From Collinsella aerofaciens (lineage in GTDB: Bacteria; Actinomycetota; Coriobacteriia; Coriobacteriales; Coriobacteriaceae): a stretch of 40,466 nucleotides of DNA. The notes under the pieces are model-generated. The model saw only the letters and a list, made by a program, of their open reading frames with translations. It did not search any database and was not told the DNA's origin. Shown here one piece after another: positions 14,275-21,741 of this stretch; positions within the stretch are counted from its first letter, which is position 1; each line of letters begins with the position of its first letter. Made by a program: the position numbers and the translations under genes. The DNA lies in contig NZ_JADNDZ010000057.1 of assembly GCF_015552075.1 (NCBI RefSeq), forward strand, positions 1 through 40,466. Reading direction: 5' to 3'.

Positions 14275-16018
14275 GGTGGACCATCTCCTTGGTAATTCGA
14301 ACGACATCGGTGACCTCGCTCACCTGCGCAAAAGCGGGCGAGACGGAAGATGCCAGACGGCGCGAGAGTTCAATAACCTGGGGAGGCTCCACGTAGGCAC
14401 GCCGCATGAGATCGATGTTCGAGAATAGCTCGTGCGTGCGGCCGCGGTCGAGGATGCGACCGTCGGCCATTACCACAATGCGCTCGGCAAAATCCGAGAC
14501 GACTTCCATATCGTGGCAAACCATGATAACGGCGCAACCGCGCTCGGCCATGGTGCGCACCGTTTCCATGACGGTCATGCACTCGCGGTAATCAAGGCCG
14601 CTCGTGGGCTCGTCGAGCACGACGATCTTGGGCTCAACCACTACGACGGAGGCAAGCGCCACCATTTGTCGCTGACCGCGCGAGAGCGAGAAGGGCGCCT
14701 CGTCGGCCGGCAAGCCGAAGCGGTCGATGACGAGTTGGGCACGACGCAGAGCCTCGGCACGGTCCATGCCGCCAAGCTCCAAGCCAAAGGCGACCTCGTC
14801 GAGCACGGTGTCCTTGCAGATCTGGCGGTCGGGGTTTTGGAAGAGGGTCGCGACCTCGCGAGCGATGCGGCTCGTGGGAACGGCTGCGGTATCCAGTCCC
14901 GTGACGCGCACGCTGCCCGAGGCGGGCTTAAGCAGGCCTGTGAGCAGTTTGGTGAGCGTGGTCTTGCCGGCGCCGTTTTGGCCGACGATGCCCACGAGCT
15001 CGCCAGGATAGAGCGTCAGGCTAAGGTCGTGTACGGCGGCTCCGCCATTGGGATAGGCAAACTCAACATGGTCGAAGGTGAGTACGGGTTCGGCGTCCTT
15101 GGCATGAGGACGCAACGACGGTGCATGCGGGGAACCGGCGGGCGCCTGGGCTTCGATAGCCGCGTGTGCGGGGTCGACGATGCCCGAAATCAGGCGCTCG
15201 GCCTCATCGACATCCAAGCAGGGGGTGCCGCTTACCAGGCCATCGGTTTCGAGGCTATTGAAGATACGCGTGACGCGAGGGCAGTCGACGCCGATGGCAC
15301 GGAGCTCGTCGGTATGCGCGAAGACCTCGTGTGGCTCGCCCTGCAGCGCGATTTCGCCATGATTGAGCACGAGCACGCGGTTGCAGTACTCCGAAAGCAG
15401 GGCGACCTTTTGCTCAACGACGACGATGGTGATGCCGAGTGCACGGTTGGCCTCACGCAGGGTCTCGAAAACCAGCGTGGAGCTGGCGGGGTCGAGTGCC
15501 GCGGTGGGCTCGTCGAGAACCAAGACGCGCGGACGCATGGCGAGGATGGCGGCGATGGCCACTTTTTGCTTCTGTCCGCCCGAGAGAGTGGCGATCTCGC
15601 GGTCGCGCAGGTCGCTGATGCCGACGGTCTCGAGCGTTTCGCTCACGCGCTGCTCGATCTGGTCGTGGGGAACGCCAAAGTTCTCGAGGCCAAAGAGCAT
15701 CTCGTCCTCGACGACCGAAGCGACCATCTGCGTGTCGATATCCTGCAGCACACTGCCGACGATTTGCGAGACGTCGGTGAGCGAGACTTCGCAGGTGTCG
15801 TGGCCGTCGACCATGACGGACCCAAAGAACGTGCCGGTGTAGTGGTGGGGCACGGCACCCGACAGGCAGGCGGCAAGCGTGGACTTGCCGGCGCCCGAGG
15901 GCCCGATGATGCCGATGAAATCTCCCTTGTTCACGCTGAGCGAGATGTGGCTGAGCGCCTGCTCGGTCTGCGTGCCATAGGAGAACGAGACATCGTCGAC
16001 GTTGATGATCGTTTCCAT
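14267..16018 (-). CDS. ecfA: ECF transporter double ATPase (EcfA-EcfA' fused)
   Basis: This 583-residue cytosolic protein fuses two ABC ATPase domains. The first (about 1-265) has Walker A GPSGAGKST (39-47), signature LSGGQKQ (145-151) and Walker B VLVLDEPT (165-172). The second (about 310-560) has GQNGAGKTT, LSRGQRQ and IVVLDEPTSGLD. A linker rich in Ala, Pro and His (about 270-305) joins them. It powers the ECF transporter together with the EcfT and S component encoded on either side. In many organisms the two ATPases are separate, so the fusion is a genuine but known variant. The ATG at 16018 follows GAAAGG at good spacing. Confidence 0.93.
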   Translation of the reverse strand: METIINVDDVSFSYGTQTEQALSHISLSVNKGDFIGIIGPSGAGKSTLAACLSGAVPHHYTGTFFGSVMVDGHDTCEVSLTDVSQIVGSVLQDIDTQMVASVVEDEMLFGLENFGVPHDQIEQRVSETLETVGISDLRDREIATLSGGQKQKVAIAAILAMRPRVLVLDEPTAALDPASSTLVFETLREANRALGITIVVVEQKVALLSEYCNRVLVLNHGEIALQGEPHEVFAHTDELRAIGVDCPRVTRIFNSLETDGLVSGTPCLDVDEAERLISGIVDPAHAAIEAQAPAGSPHAPSLRPHAKDAEPVLTFDHVEFAYPNGGAAVHDLSLTLYPGELVGIVGQNGAGKTTLTKLLTGLLKPASGSVRVTGLDTAAVPTSRIAREVATLFQNPDRQICKDTVLDEVAFGLELGGMDRAEALRRAQLVIDRFGLPADEAPFSLSRGQRQMVALASVVVVEPKIVVLDEPTSGLDYRECMTVMETVRTMAERGCAVIMVCHDMEVVSDFAERIVVMADGRILDRGRTHELFSNIDLMRRAYVEPPQVIELSRRLASSVSPAFAQVSEVTDVVRITKEMVHRG

Positions 16019-16039
16019 GGATACCTTTCATAGTCATTG

Positions 16040-16105
16040 GGGACAGTCTTAAATGACCAGTTGTTTAAGACCGTCCCAAAAAAGTTCGTTGTTTGGGACG
16101 GTCTT
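16040..16105. repeat. overlapping GGGAC palindromes
   Basis: Four related 14-nt units occur in a row. Those at 16040-16053 and 16064-16077 pair with one mismatch; those at 16067-16080 and 16092-16105 pair perfectly. Because the middle units overlap, the two hairpins exclude each other. The units share the pattern GGGACnGTCTT. This looks like a REP-type extragenic repeat inserted just upstream of the ATPase gene, inside the operon. Confidence 0.7.
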
Positions 16106-16124
16106 TGGTGGTGAAGCACGGAGA

Positions 16125-16225
16125 CGGCTTTACGAGGGGGCCCAGGTTGGCGCGAAAGAGGAGCGAAGCGTACTTGGGTACGCGAGCGACGAATGAACGC
16201 CAAGATGGGGTGGCTCGTAAAGCCG
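16125..16225. repeat. nested long palindromic element inside the ECF operon
   Basis: Outer arms CGGCTTTACGAG (16125-16136) and CTCGTAAAGCCG (16214-16225) are perfectly complementary. Inside are TTGGCG/CGCCAA (16147-16152, 16198-16203) and a central GCGTAC-TTGG-GTACGC hairpin (16168-16183). The structure occupies nearly the whole gap between the S-component and ATPase genes. It may be a mobile palindromic repeat, or an RNA structure that adjusts the ratio of S component to ATPase. Confidence 0.7.
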
Positions 16226-16231
16226 AGCGGG

Positions 16232-16801
16232 TTAGTTGAGCCTAAGGGCCTTCTGGATGGGCAGGTAGAGGGCGCCGACCAGAATGGCGTTAAAGACGGC
16301 GGTCATGGCGACGACGGGCAACATGGCGGCGGCGAGCTCGCCTACCACGCCGAGCATGGCCATCTTGATGACCATGAAGATGACGCCGGAGACAAAGGTG
16401 GTCAGGAAGGTTGCGACAATGGCGATGGCGGGCTTGACCTGACCGTCCTTGCCGGTGGCGTTGACGATGCCGGCCATGAGCATGGCGGCGATGCCCTCGG
16501 CGGCAAAATCGACGAACGGCGAAGTGGTGGTGATCTGGATCACGGCAGCCGAGATGAGGCCAATGACGAGCGCCTGACCGATGTTGGGGCGAACAACCAG
16601 GATGGTGAGGCAGAAGGCCGAGATGATGAACTCGGGGCTGATCATGCCGCCCGAGATGCCCGAGATTGCCTTGCCGACGGTGAAGTTGAGGATGAAGCCG
16701 GCGGCGAGCAGGATGGCGAGCAGGACGAGGGCGCGGACATCGAGTTTGCCGCGGTCGGCGGTCTGGACGGTGCGGGGCTGGGCGGCGGTGTTCTGAGACA
16801 T
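16232..16801 (-). CDS. ECF transporter S component, predicted tryptophan-specific
   Basis: The 189-residue membrane protein has about five or six hydrophobic helices: VRALVLLAILLAAGFILNF, ISPEFIISAFCLTILV, GQALVIGLISAAVI, GIAAMLMAGIVN, AIVATFLTTFVSGVIFMVI and a final one. This is the size and shape of the substrate-capturing subunits that pair with EcfT and ATPases, and those two genes follow directly. Specificity is not readable from the protein, but the transcript begins with a Trp-Trp-Trp leader peptide and attenuator, so tryptophan (or a precursor) is the likely cargo, as for TrpP-type proteins. The ATG at 16801 follows AAAGGAT; a TTG further upstream (16831) is unlikely. Confidence 0.82.
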   Translation of the reverse strand: MSQNTAAQPRTVQTADRGKLDVRALVLLAILLAAGFILNFTVGKAISGISGGMISPEFIISAFCLTILVVRPNIGQALVIGLISAAVIQITTTSPFVDFAAEGIAAMLMAGIVNATGKDGQVKPAIAIVATFLTTFVSGVIFMVIKMAMLGVVGELAAAMLPVVAMTAVFNAILVGALYLPIQKALRLN

Positions 16802-16876
16802 GGTGAAAATCCTTTCGGAATGGGAGTGCAAGAGAAAAGCGGAGGCGCGTGATGCGAATGCGATCGGGCTCGAGAT

Positions 16877-16909
16877 AGAAAAAGGCCCCCGGTCGAAACC
16901 GGAGGCCTT
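16877..16909 (-). terminator. attenuator terminator of the Trp leader
   Basis: On the minus strand a stem of about 11 pairs (AAGGCC and CCGGT against ACCGG and GGCCTT) with a TTCG loop is followed by a run of T. It lies between the leader peptide stop and the S-component gene. The sequence TCGACCG in its 3' half can instead pair with CGGTCGA inside the leader frame (16952-16958), giving an antiterminator. Confidence 0.88.
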
Positions 16910-16945
16910 CCAATCACCTAGAGCTCAAAAACAGGCGTGAGGGAC

Positions 16946-17014
16946 TCACTGTCGACCGATCGTATTCGCATCACGCCACCACCAGTTGTTGAGAGAGTTC
17001 ATCGTGTTCTTCAT
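16946..17014 (-). CDS. tryptophan leader peptide (WWW)
   Basis: A 22-codon frame, MKNTMNSLNNWWWRDANTIG then RQ and TGA, follows a strong AAAGGAG Shine-Dalgarno. Three consecutive TGG codons (16976-16984) are the hallmark of a ribosome-mediated tryptophan attenuator: with little charged tRNA-Trp the ribosome stalls there and the following RNA refolds. GGCGTGA overlapping the last Trp codon can pair with TCACGCC just past the stop (16934-16940), a candidate 1:2 hairpin. The terminator and then the ECF S component follow. The peptide itself probably has no further function. Confidence 0.9.
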   Translation of the reverse strand: MKNTMNSLNNWWWRDANTIGRQ

Positions 17015-17072
17015 GTTGGTGGCTCCTTTCGTGATGCCGTGGCGCGGTCGCACCTAGTTGCTGTTTCGCTGC

Positions 17073-17081
17073 ACTATAGCA
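17073..17081 (-). promoter_or_regulatory. promoter of the Trp-leader/ECF operon
   Basis: On the minus strand TGCTATAGT forms an extended -10 element (TATAGT at 17078-17073). No convincing -35 is seen. Transcription would begin near 17066, about 50 nt before the leader ATG, a normal distance for an attenuator leader. Confidence 0.55.
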
Positions 17082-17100
17082 CAGCGAAGTGTGTGCGGGG

Positions 17101-17121
17101 AAATCTTTTTTAAAAAGATTT
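17101..17121. promoter_or_regulatory. AT-rich perfect palindrome upstream of the Trp operon promoter
   Basis: Two 10-bp arms around one central base (AAATCTTTTT and AAAAAGATTT) lie about 23 bp upstream of the extended -10. It could be a repressor or activator site, or an UP-like element. A smaller GGCGGG/CCCGCC repeat sits immediately beyond it (about 17125-17138). Confidence 0.4.
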
Positions 17122-17144
17122 CGGGCGGGTTTCCCGCCGGTCAA

Positions 17145-17194
17145 AAGAGCGGGCTGAGCGGGCGAGGCTGACATTGCTGCCTCGCCCGCTCAGC
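17145..17194 (-). terminator. terminator of the C69 dipeptidase gene
   Basis: A perfect 16-bp GC-rich stem (17153-17168 with 17179-17194, 10-nt loop) begins 8 bp past the stop codon and is followed on the minus strand by CTCTTTT. Confidence 0.88.
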
Positions 17195-17201
17195 TAAGAC
17201 G

Positions 17202-19130
17202 TTACTCCTTATTGCGACGGTAGAGGAAGTAACCGCCCGCGGAGATGACGGCAACGCCAGCGATGGCGAATGCAGCCACCACGCGGCCATCAAAACGATC
17301 ACCGGTGGTGGGCAGGCCGCCCTTGGTGTTCGTTTTGTTGGTGGTTACTGTGGTCGTGGTGTCCGACTTGCCAGGCTTCTCGGGCTTGGTGGTGGGCTGC
17401 TCGGGCTTAGCGGGCTGCTCGGGGGTGCCGGGCTGCTCGGGGGTGCCGGGCTGATCCGGGGTGACCGGATCGGTGGCAAGAGCATCCTTGGCGTAAGTGA
17501 TGGACACCTTGAGGCCGTTGGTCTCGGTGTTCAGGTCGCTCGGGGTGAAGGGCTTGCTGAAGTCCTCAGCCTTCAGATAAGCGCGCATCTCCTGAAGCAG
17601 GGCCTTGCACTTGACATAGGTGTTCTTGGTGGCAGCGTTGCCGGCCTTGTTGGCCAGGGCGGTGCGGCCCTCAGTGGTGGTCTCGGCGAGCATGGCCTTG
17701 TCGACCTCGAGGTTCTGCTCGATGAGCTCGTTCTGGAGAGCGTCGAGGTAGGCGCGAACGCCGGTGCCGAGCTGCTCACGGTGCTCGAAGCACAGGGAGC
17801 TGATGTCCATGAGGACATAGTTGATGGAGTTCTCGGGCTCCTCGTTGTTCACGATGTCCTCCTCTTCGCAGTGATCGAAGGAGACGGTCTGGTCGCTGTA
17901 GTACGGGCTAACCTCGGTGAGCAGTGCGGAGTAGTAGGGGATGGCGACGGAGTAGGCGGCGCGGGAGAGCATCTCCCACTGGATGGTCGCGATCTCGGGG
18001 TCCATGCCCTGACGGATCTGGAAGAGATTGACCTCGGTGTTGGTCTCGGTACCAATGGCGTAGGCGCCGTCGGTGTTGGCGTTGAGGCCCGGGACCTTCT
18101 CGCCGCGGTTGCCAAACGCGCGGATCATCTCAAAGGTGTTCCAGTCGGACTTGCCGGGCTGGAAGAACAGCGGCTGCGCCTTGCTAACCAGGGCGCCGGT
18201 CGTGGCACGAGCATCTTCGCGCTCGTCCTTGACGATCTCGTAGTCGGTGCCCTCGGTGAGCGGCACACCGAAGTAGGCGCGACCCTGGACATAACGGGCC
18301 CAATAATGCATGGCCTTTTCGCTAATTGCCTCGCCGTAGGTCTGGGCAACGTCAAATTGACCGTCATCGAAGTACTTGGCGAAGCCATTCTCCTTAGGCA
18401 TGGACTCGATGGTCGCAGAGTGGAGACAGTTCGCGGTGTCGGTGAGGTCAACCTTGTAGTTGAGGTTGCCGATGTTGGGGTTGAGCGAGGCGATATCGTC
18501 AGTGAGCCTCATGGCGATCCACTGGTGGCCGGAAAGTGCGGCAAACAGCCAAGTCTCGTTGCTGTCGGCGATGATAATCTGATCGTTGCCGCAGGCGCCC
18601 TGCTCGTCGATGATCTTGCCGAGGAGCTCGACGCCCTCACGTGCATTGGCGCTTTCACCTAAGATAACGCTGCCGTAGCTGTACTCGCCAATACCGGTTT
18701 TGATCAGGGGGTCTGCTGCCTCAGCATCAGCATTCATGCCGGTGGTCAGCGTTGCGGAGCAGGACACGCCCTTCTCATTGATGCCTGCCTCAGAGTAGGC
18801 ATCATAGCGCCCGTGCCACTGGGAGGGATGGTCGCGTACATAGGTGTAGCGATACGTGGTCTTGGTCGAGGTATACATGAATGCGGACTCGTCCGAGCCG
18901 TACGTATGCCCCGGGCCGTGAGAAGGCTCAATGCCAAAGTGCTTGAGGTAGCGCTTATCGAAGTCCTCGGCGCGGCCATAGTACGTGTCACCGTCGGCCG
19001 TCAGCTTGTTGCCCATGTACATCTGCGTGCAGGCGAGCGCAGATGTCGGCATGGACATGATGGTTGCAGCTCCAAATGCAAGGCCTATGCCAAGCTTCTT
19101 GAGCGCGTTGACGGGATGAGTTTTACTCAT
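17202..19130 (-). CDS. secreted, sortase-anchored C69-family dipeptidase
   Basis: The 642-residue product starts with a signal peptide (KKLGIGLAFGAATIMSMPTSALA) ending directly before CTQMYMG; in C69 peptidases that cysteine becomes the N-terminal nucleophile after processing. The C69 body covers about residues 34-540 and includes YYGRAEDFDKRY, NEKGVSCSATLTTG, GACGNDQIIIADSNETWLF and NLFQIRQGM. A Pro/Glu/Gln/Lys-rich wall-spanning segment (about 550-600) has near-repeats of PGTPEQ. The C-terminus carries LPTTGD, a hydrophobic helix and RRNKE, a sortase signal, so the enzyme should be covalently wall-linked. It probably hydrolyses dipeptides or small peptides outside the cell. SD GGGAGGG precedes the ATG. 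Confidence 0.93.
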   Translation of the reverse strand: MSKTHPVNALKKLGIGLAFGAATIMSMPTSALACTQMYMGNKLTADGDTYYGRAEDFDKRYLKHFGIEPSHGPGHTYGSDESAFMYTSTKTTYRYTYVRDHPSQWHGRYDAYSEAGINEKGVSCSATLTTGMNADAEAADPLIKTGIGEYSYGSVILGESANAREGVELLGKIIDEQGACGNDQIIIADSNETWLFAALSGHQWIAMRLTDDIASLNPNIGNLNYKVDLTDTANCLHSATIESMPKENGFAKYFDDGQFDVAQTYGEAISEKAMHYWARYVQGRAYFGVPLTEGTDYEIVKDEREDARATTGALVSKAQPLFFQPGKSDWNTFEMIRAFGNRGEKVPGLNANTDGAYAIGTETNTEVNLFQIRQGMDPEIATIQWEMLSRAAYSVAIPYYSALLTEVSPYYSDQTVSFDHCEEEDIVNNEEPENSINYVLMDISSLCFEHREQLGTGVRAYLDALQNELIEQNLEVDKAMLAETTTEGRTALANKAGNAATKNTYVKCKALLQEMRAYLKAEDFSKPFTPSDLNTETNGLKVSITYAKDALATDPVTPDQPGTPEQPGTPEQPAKPEQPTTKPEKPGKSDTTTTVTTNKTNTKGGLPTTGDRFDGRVVAAFAIAGVAVISAGGYFLYRRNKE

Positions 19131-19149
19131 ATTCCCTCCCAGCGTGCGA

Positions 19150-19173
19150 AAGCCCTCTGTCTCCAGAGGGCTT
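19150..19173 (-). promoter_or_regulatory. hairpin in the C69 gene leader
   Basis: A perfect 10-bp stem (19150-19159 with 19164-19173, loop TCTC) lies 20 bp upstream of the C69 start. It does not cover the GGGAGGG ribosome site, so it may protect the mRNA 5' end. The AT-rich stretch 19174-19342 holds no gene and probably contains the promoter, though I cannot place it firmly. Confidence 0.4.
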
Positions 19174-19342
19174 CACCCAATAATTACACCCCCTTAGCGT
19201 AACGAATTCGAAACAATATACATTCATGAAAGTTATTTACTCGATAAGCGTAGCGAAATATGCGATTAACGGTAAATTGAACTCATTTAGTGGGAAATCA
19301 ATTTGTATAACGCCAGCGAAAAATGTAGCTAAATAAAGCGTC

Positions 19343-19395
19343 AAGAAAAAAGCGGACCCCTCGCCGGCATGTGGTTTCATGCCGGCGAGGGGTCC
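19343..19395 (-). terminator. strong intrinsic terminator after the 30-residue membrane peptide
   Basis: A perfect 18-bp stem (19354-19371 with 19378-19395, 6-nt loop) is followed on the minus strand by CGCTTTTTTCTTG. It ends the transcript of the diacylglycerol-kinase gene and the small membrane peptide. Confidence 0.93.
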
Positions 19396-19424
19396 GGGCT
19401 GCACGGGCCGTCTAAGAGTAATGG

Positions 19425-19517
19425 CTACTTCTTTCGACGGTGAATCACGTTAATGGCATAGCCGACGAGCATGGCCAAAACGATGACGATAAAGCCAAGG
19501 ATGGGGTTGTCGTTCAC
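19425..19517 (-). CDS. 30-residue single-helix membrane peptide
   Basis: From a GTG at 19517, 30 residues are encoded: a short polar start (MNDNPILG), one hydrophobic helix (FIVIVLAMLVGYAINVI) and a basic tail HRRKK, which predicts N-out/C-in topology by the positive-inside rule. AGGAGG sits 6 nt before the GTG, an excellent site, and a strong terminator follows. These two signals argue for real translation although the frame is very short. It begins 10 bp after the lipid-kinase gene stop, suggesting cotranscription. I recognise no family. Confidence 0.6.
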   Translation of the reverse strand: MNDNPILGFIVIVLAMLVGYAINVIHRRKK

Positions 19518-19527
19518 GGGGGTCCTC

Positions 19528-20445
19528 CTATTTTCCGAGCGGCGAGAATTCGTCGACGATGATATCAAGGCATTGCGGTAGCGCGCGGGCGCCAAAGACG
19601 CCGGAGTTGCTGGAGATGATCTCGCCATCAAACTGCATGCCGAGCGATGGCGTGCAGGTAATCTTGGCTTCTTTGGTCTGGATGATCTTAAACTGCGGGC
19701 GGCCGAGTACCTTGCCGGCGGGGTCGAGCGCGGCGGTGATTACCGTGGGGAGCAACTGCACCGTGCGCACGGGCTCAATAACGACGATGTCGACCATGCC
19801 GTCGTTCATACGGCAGTTGGGGAACAGGTTGATGTCGTTTTGGATGACAGACGTGTTGCCCGCCATGCAGCAGATGCCGTCGAGCTCCTCAACAATGCCA
19901 TCATGCTCAATGGTAAAGTGCGCCACCGTGGGGTTGGGCGTGGCGAGAGCGGAGAGGAAGTAGGCGATCTCGCCGATGTCGTTTTTGGTGGGGGCGGCCT
20001 TCATCATGATCTCGGCGTCAAAGCCCGAACCGGCGATGATGATAAAGCCATGGCGCTTTTCGTTGCCGTTCTCGTCGAGCCAAAAGAGCTCGCCCATGTC
20101 TACTTTGACCGTGCGGCCGGCGCGACATGCCTTGGCAAGCGCCGCTGCCTCGGGGGCATTGCCGATGTTGTTAAAGAACAGGCAGGCCGTGCCGGAGGGG
20201 AAAACGAGCGTGGGGACGCCGCAGCCGCGCATCTGGTCGAGCACGTTGGAGACGGTGCCGTCGCCGCCCGAGACGACCACGCGGTCGAACTCGCGAACGT
20301 CTGCCACGGCGTCCTCGGGCTCCATGCCATCGCCGATAAAGCGCATCACGACTTCGTCGCCGCCCTGTGCAAGGGCGTGCGTGAATGCGTAGATTTCATC
20401 TGAGCTGGGGCCCGATGCCGGGTTGTGGATGATAAGGCAGCGCAT
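19528..20445 (-). CDS. diacylglycerol/sphingosine kinase-family lipid kinase
   Basis: This 305-residue protein resembles DgkB/YegS-type soluble lipid kinases, which act at the inner membrane face and can return diacylglycerol to phosphatidic acid. Visible are the N-terminal strand RCLIIHNPASGPSS, the nucleotide-binding motif VVVSGGDGTVSNVLD (about 57-71) and FPSGTACLFFNNIGN in place of the usual PxGTGNDFA. The C-terminal beta domain includes GSGFDAEIM and MNDGMVDIVVIEPV. The altered GTACLFFN stretch is a departure from typical members and may affect substrate choice. The start is ATG at 20445, with no strong SD visible. Confidence 0.85.
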   Translation of the reverse strand: MRCLIIHNPASGPSSDEIYAFTHALAQGGDEVVMRFIGDGMEPEDAVADVREFDRVVVSGGDGTVSNVLDQMRGCGVPTLVFPSGTACLFFNNIGNAPEAAALAKACRAGRTVKVDMGELFWLDENGNEKRHGFIIIAGSGFDAEIMMKAAPTKNDIGEIAYFLSALATPNPTVAHFTIEHDGIVEELDGICCMAGNTSVIQNDINLFPNCRMNDGMVDIVVIEPVRTVQLLPTVITAALDPAGKVLGRPQFKIIQTKEAKITCTPSLGMQFDGEIISSNSGVFGARALPQCLDIIVDEFSPLGK

Positions 20446-20543
20446 ACTTACGTTCCCGTTCTGTGACTAACCGAGTATAGTTGTAAGGCAATGCCGATAT
20501 CCTACCCGTGTTTTTCGGGCCTAACCTTATTCGATGGGTTGAT

Positions 20544-21677
20544 ATGTACATTTCCACACATCAGGCTCTACTCGACTTTTGCCAGCGCGCCCGTGAGTTC
20601 GACGCGATTGCCGTCGATACCGAGTTTTTGCGCGAGCGCACGTTCCATCCGCGTCTGTGTTTGGTTCAGATTGCCACCCCTGCCGAGAGTGTAGCGGTCG
20701 ATCCCCTGGTAATCGACGACCTATCGCCGCTGGCCGAGCTTATGGCCGACGAGAGCGTGACCAAGGTCTTCCACGCCTGCTCGCAGGATATGGAGGTCAT
20801 GCTCCATACCGTAGGCGTGCTGCCGCGTCCGATTTTTGACACGCAGGTGGCCGCCGCCTTTTTGGGCGAGCGTCAGCAGATTTCCTACGGCGCGCTCGTG
20901 CAGACGTTTTGCGGCGTCTCATTGCCCAAGACCGAGTCACTGACCGACTGGTCGCGTCGCCCGCTGACCGATAAGCAGATTGAGTACGCGATCGATGACG
21001 TCAAGTATCTGATCGTCGCCTATACCGAGATGATGAGCCGCCTGCGCGAGCTGGGCCGCGTGGACTGGGTGCTCGACGAGCTGCGCCCGCTGGCTGACGA
21101 GTCGCACTATCGCGCCGATCGCCACGAGGCGTTCCGCAAGGTCAAACGCATCAACTCGTGCAGTCGTCACCAGCTGGGTATCGCGCGCGAGCTCGCCGCC
21201 TGGCGTGAGGACCGCGCCGAGCGCCGCAACATCCCGCGCAAATGGGTCATGTCCGACGACACGCTGCTTGCGCTCGTTAAACGCAATCCCGTGCGCGTTG
21301 AGGAGTTCCGCAGCATTCGCGGTACCGATCAGTTGGGGGAGCGCGACGTGGACGGTGCGCTCATGGCCATCAAGCGCGGCGCAAGCTGCCCGCACGATCG
21401 CCTGCCGCTCATGGTGCGCGGGCATCGCCAGATCTCTCCGGAGTTGGAGAGCGTGACGGATCTCATGTACGCGCTCATCCGCCTGGTTGCCGAACGCTCG
21501 GGAGTGGCGACCTCGGTCATTGCCTCGCGCGATGACCTGGCCGACTACATTGAGCATCCCGAGCAGAGCCCCTTGCGCGAAGGCTGGCGCTTTGAGCTTG
21601 TGGGCTCGCGCCTGGACGATCTGCTCTCGGGCAACATGGGGTTGACGGTCAAAGATGGCAAAATTGAATTGCTGTAA
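20544..21677 (+). CDS. rnd: ribonuclease D family 3'-5' exonuclease
   Basis: The 377-residue protein has a DEDD exonuclease domain: IAVDTEFLRE (metal Asp and Glu), VFHACSQDMEVM (second Asp), and YAIDDVKYL (DEDDy-type Tyr and last Asp). An HRDC domain follows at about 210-285 (LAAWREDRAERRNIPRKWVMSDDTLLALVKRNP). RNase D trims the 3' ends of tRNA and other stable RNAs. The ATG at 20544 is chosen because MYISTHQALLDFC aligns with family starts; a GTG at 20508 opens the frame further, but that extension (FFGPNLIRW) is unlike the family. Confidence 0.92.
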   Translation: MYISTHQALLDFCQRAREFDAIAVDTEFLRERTFHPRLCLVQIATPAESVAVDPLVIDDLSPLAELMADESVTKVFHACSQDMEVMLHTVGVLPRPIFDTQVAAAFLGERQQISYGALVQTFCGVSLPKTESLTDWSRRPLTDKQIEYAIDDVKYLIVAYTEMMSRLRELGRVDWVLDELRPLADESHYRADRHEAFRKVKRINSCSRHQLGIARELAAWREDRAERRNIPRKWVMSDDTLLALVKRNPVRVEEFRSIRGTDQLGERDVDGALMAIKRGASCPHDRLPLMVRGHRQISPELESVTDLMYALIRLVAERSGVATSVIASRDDLADYIEHPEQSPLREGWRFELVGSRLDDLLSGNMGLTVKDGKIELL

Positions 21678-21741
21678 GGAAGCCTAGCCGCTTGAGTGGG
21701 TAGAATGCCTCCAACGTGTAACTCGATTCGGAGGAATTCGC

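Noticed and set aside
14432-16033. 533-codon open frame on the plus strand opposite the ECF ATPase
   Set aside because: Same reason: the ATPase on the minus strand has all ABC motifs, and the antisense translation is Asp/Gly/Ala-rich without structure.
16877-17014. T-box or protein-binding (TRAP-type) control of the Trp transporter
   Set aside because: No T-box specifier or conserved TGGC-box region and no GAG/TAG repeat series are seen; tandem Trp codons in a translated frame explain the leader better.
17380-17460. PGTPEQ repeats in the C69 gene as a tandem-repeat locus or CRISPR
   Set aside because: They are short in-frame codon repeats of a wall-spanning linker, too few and too short for an array.
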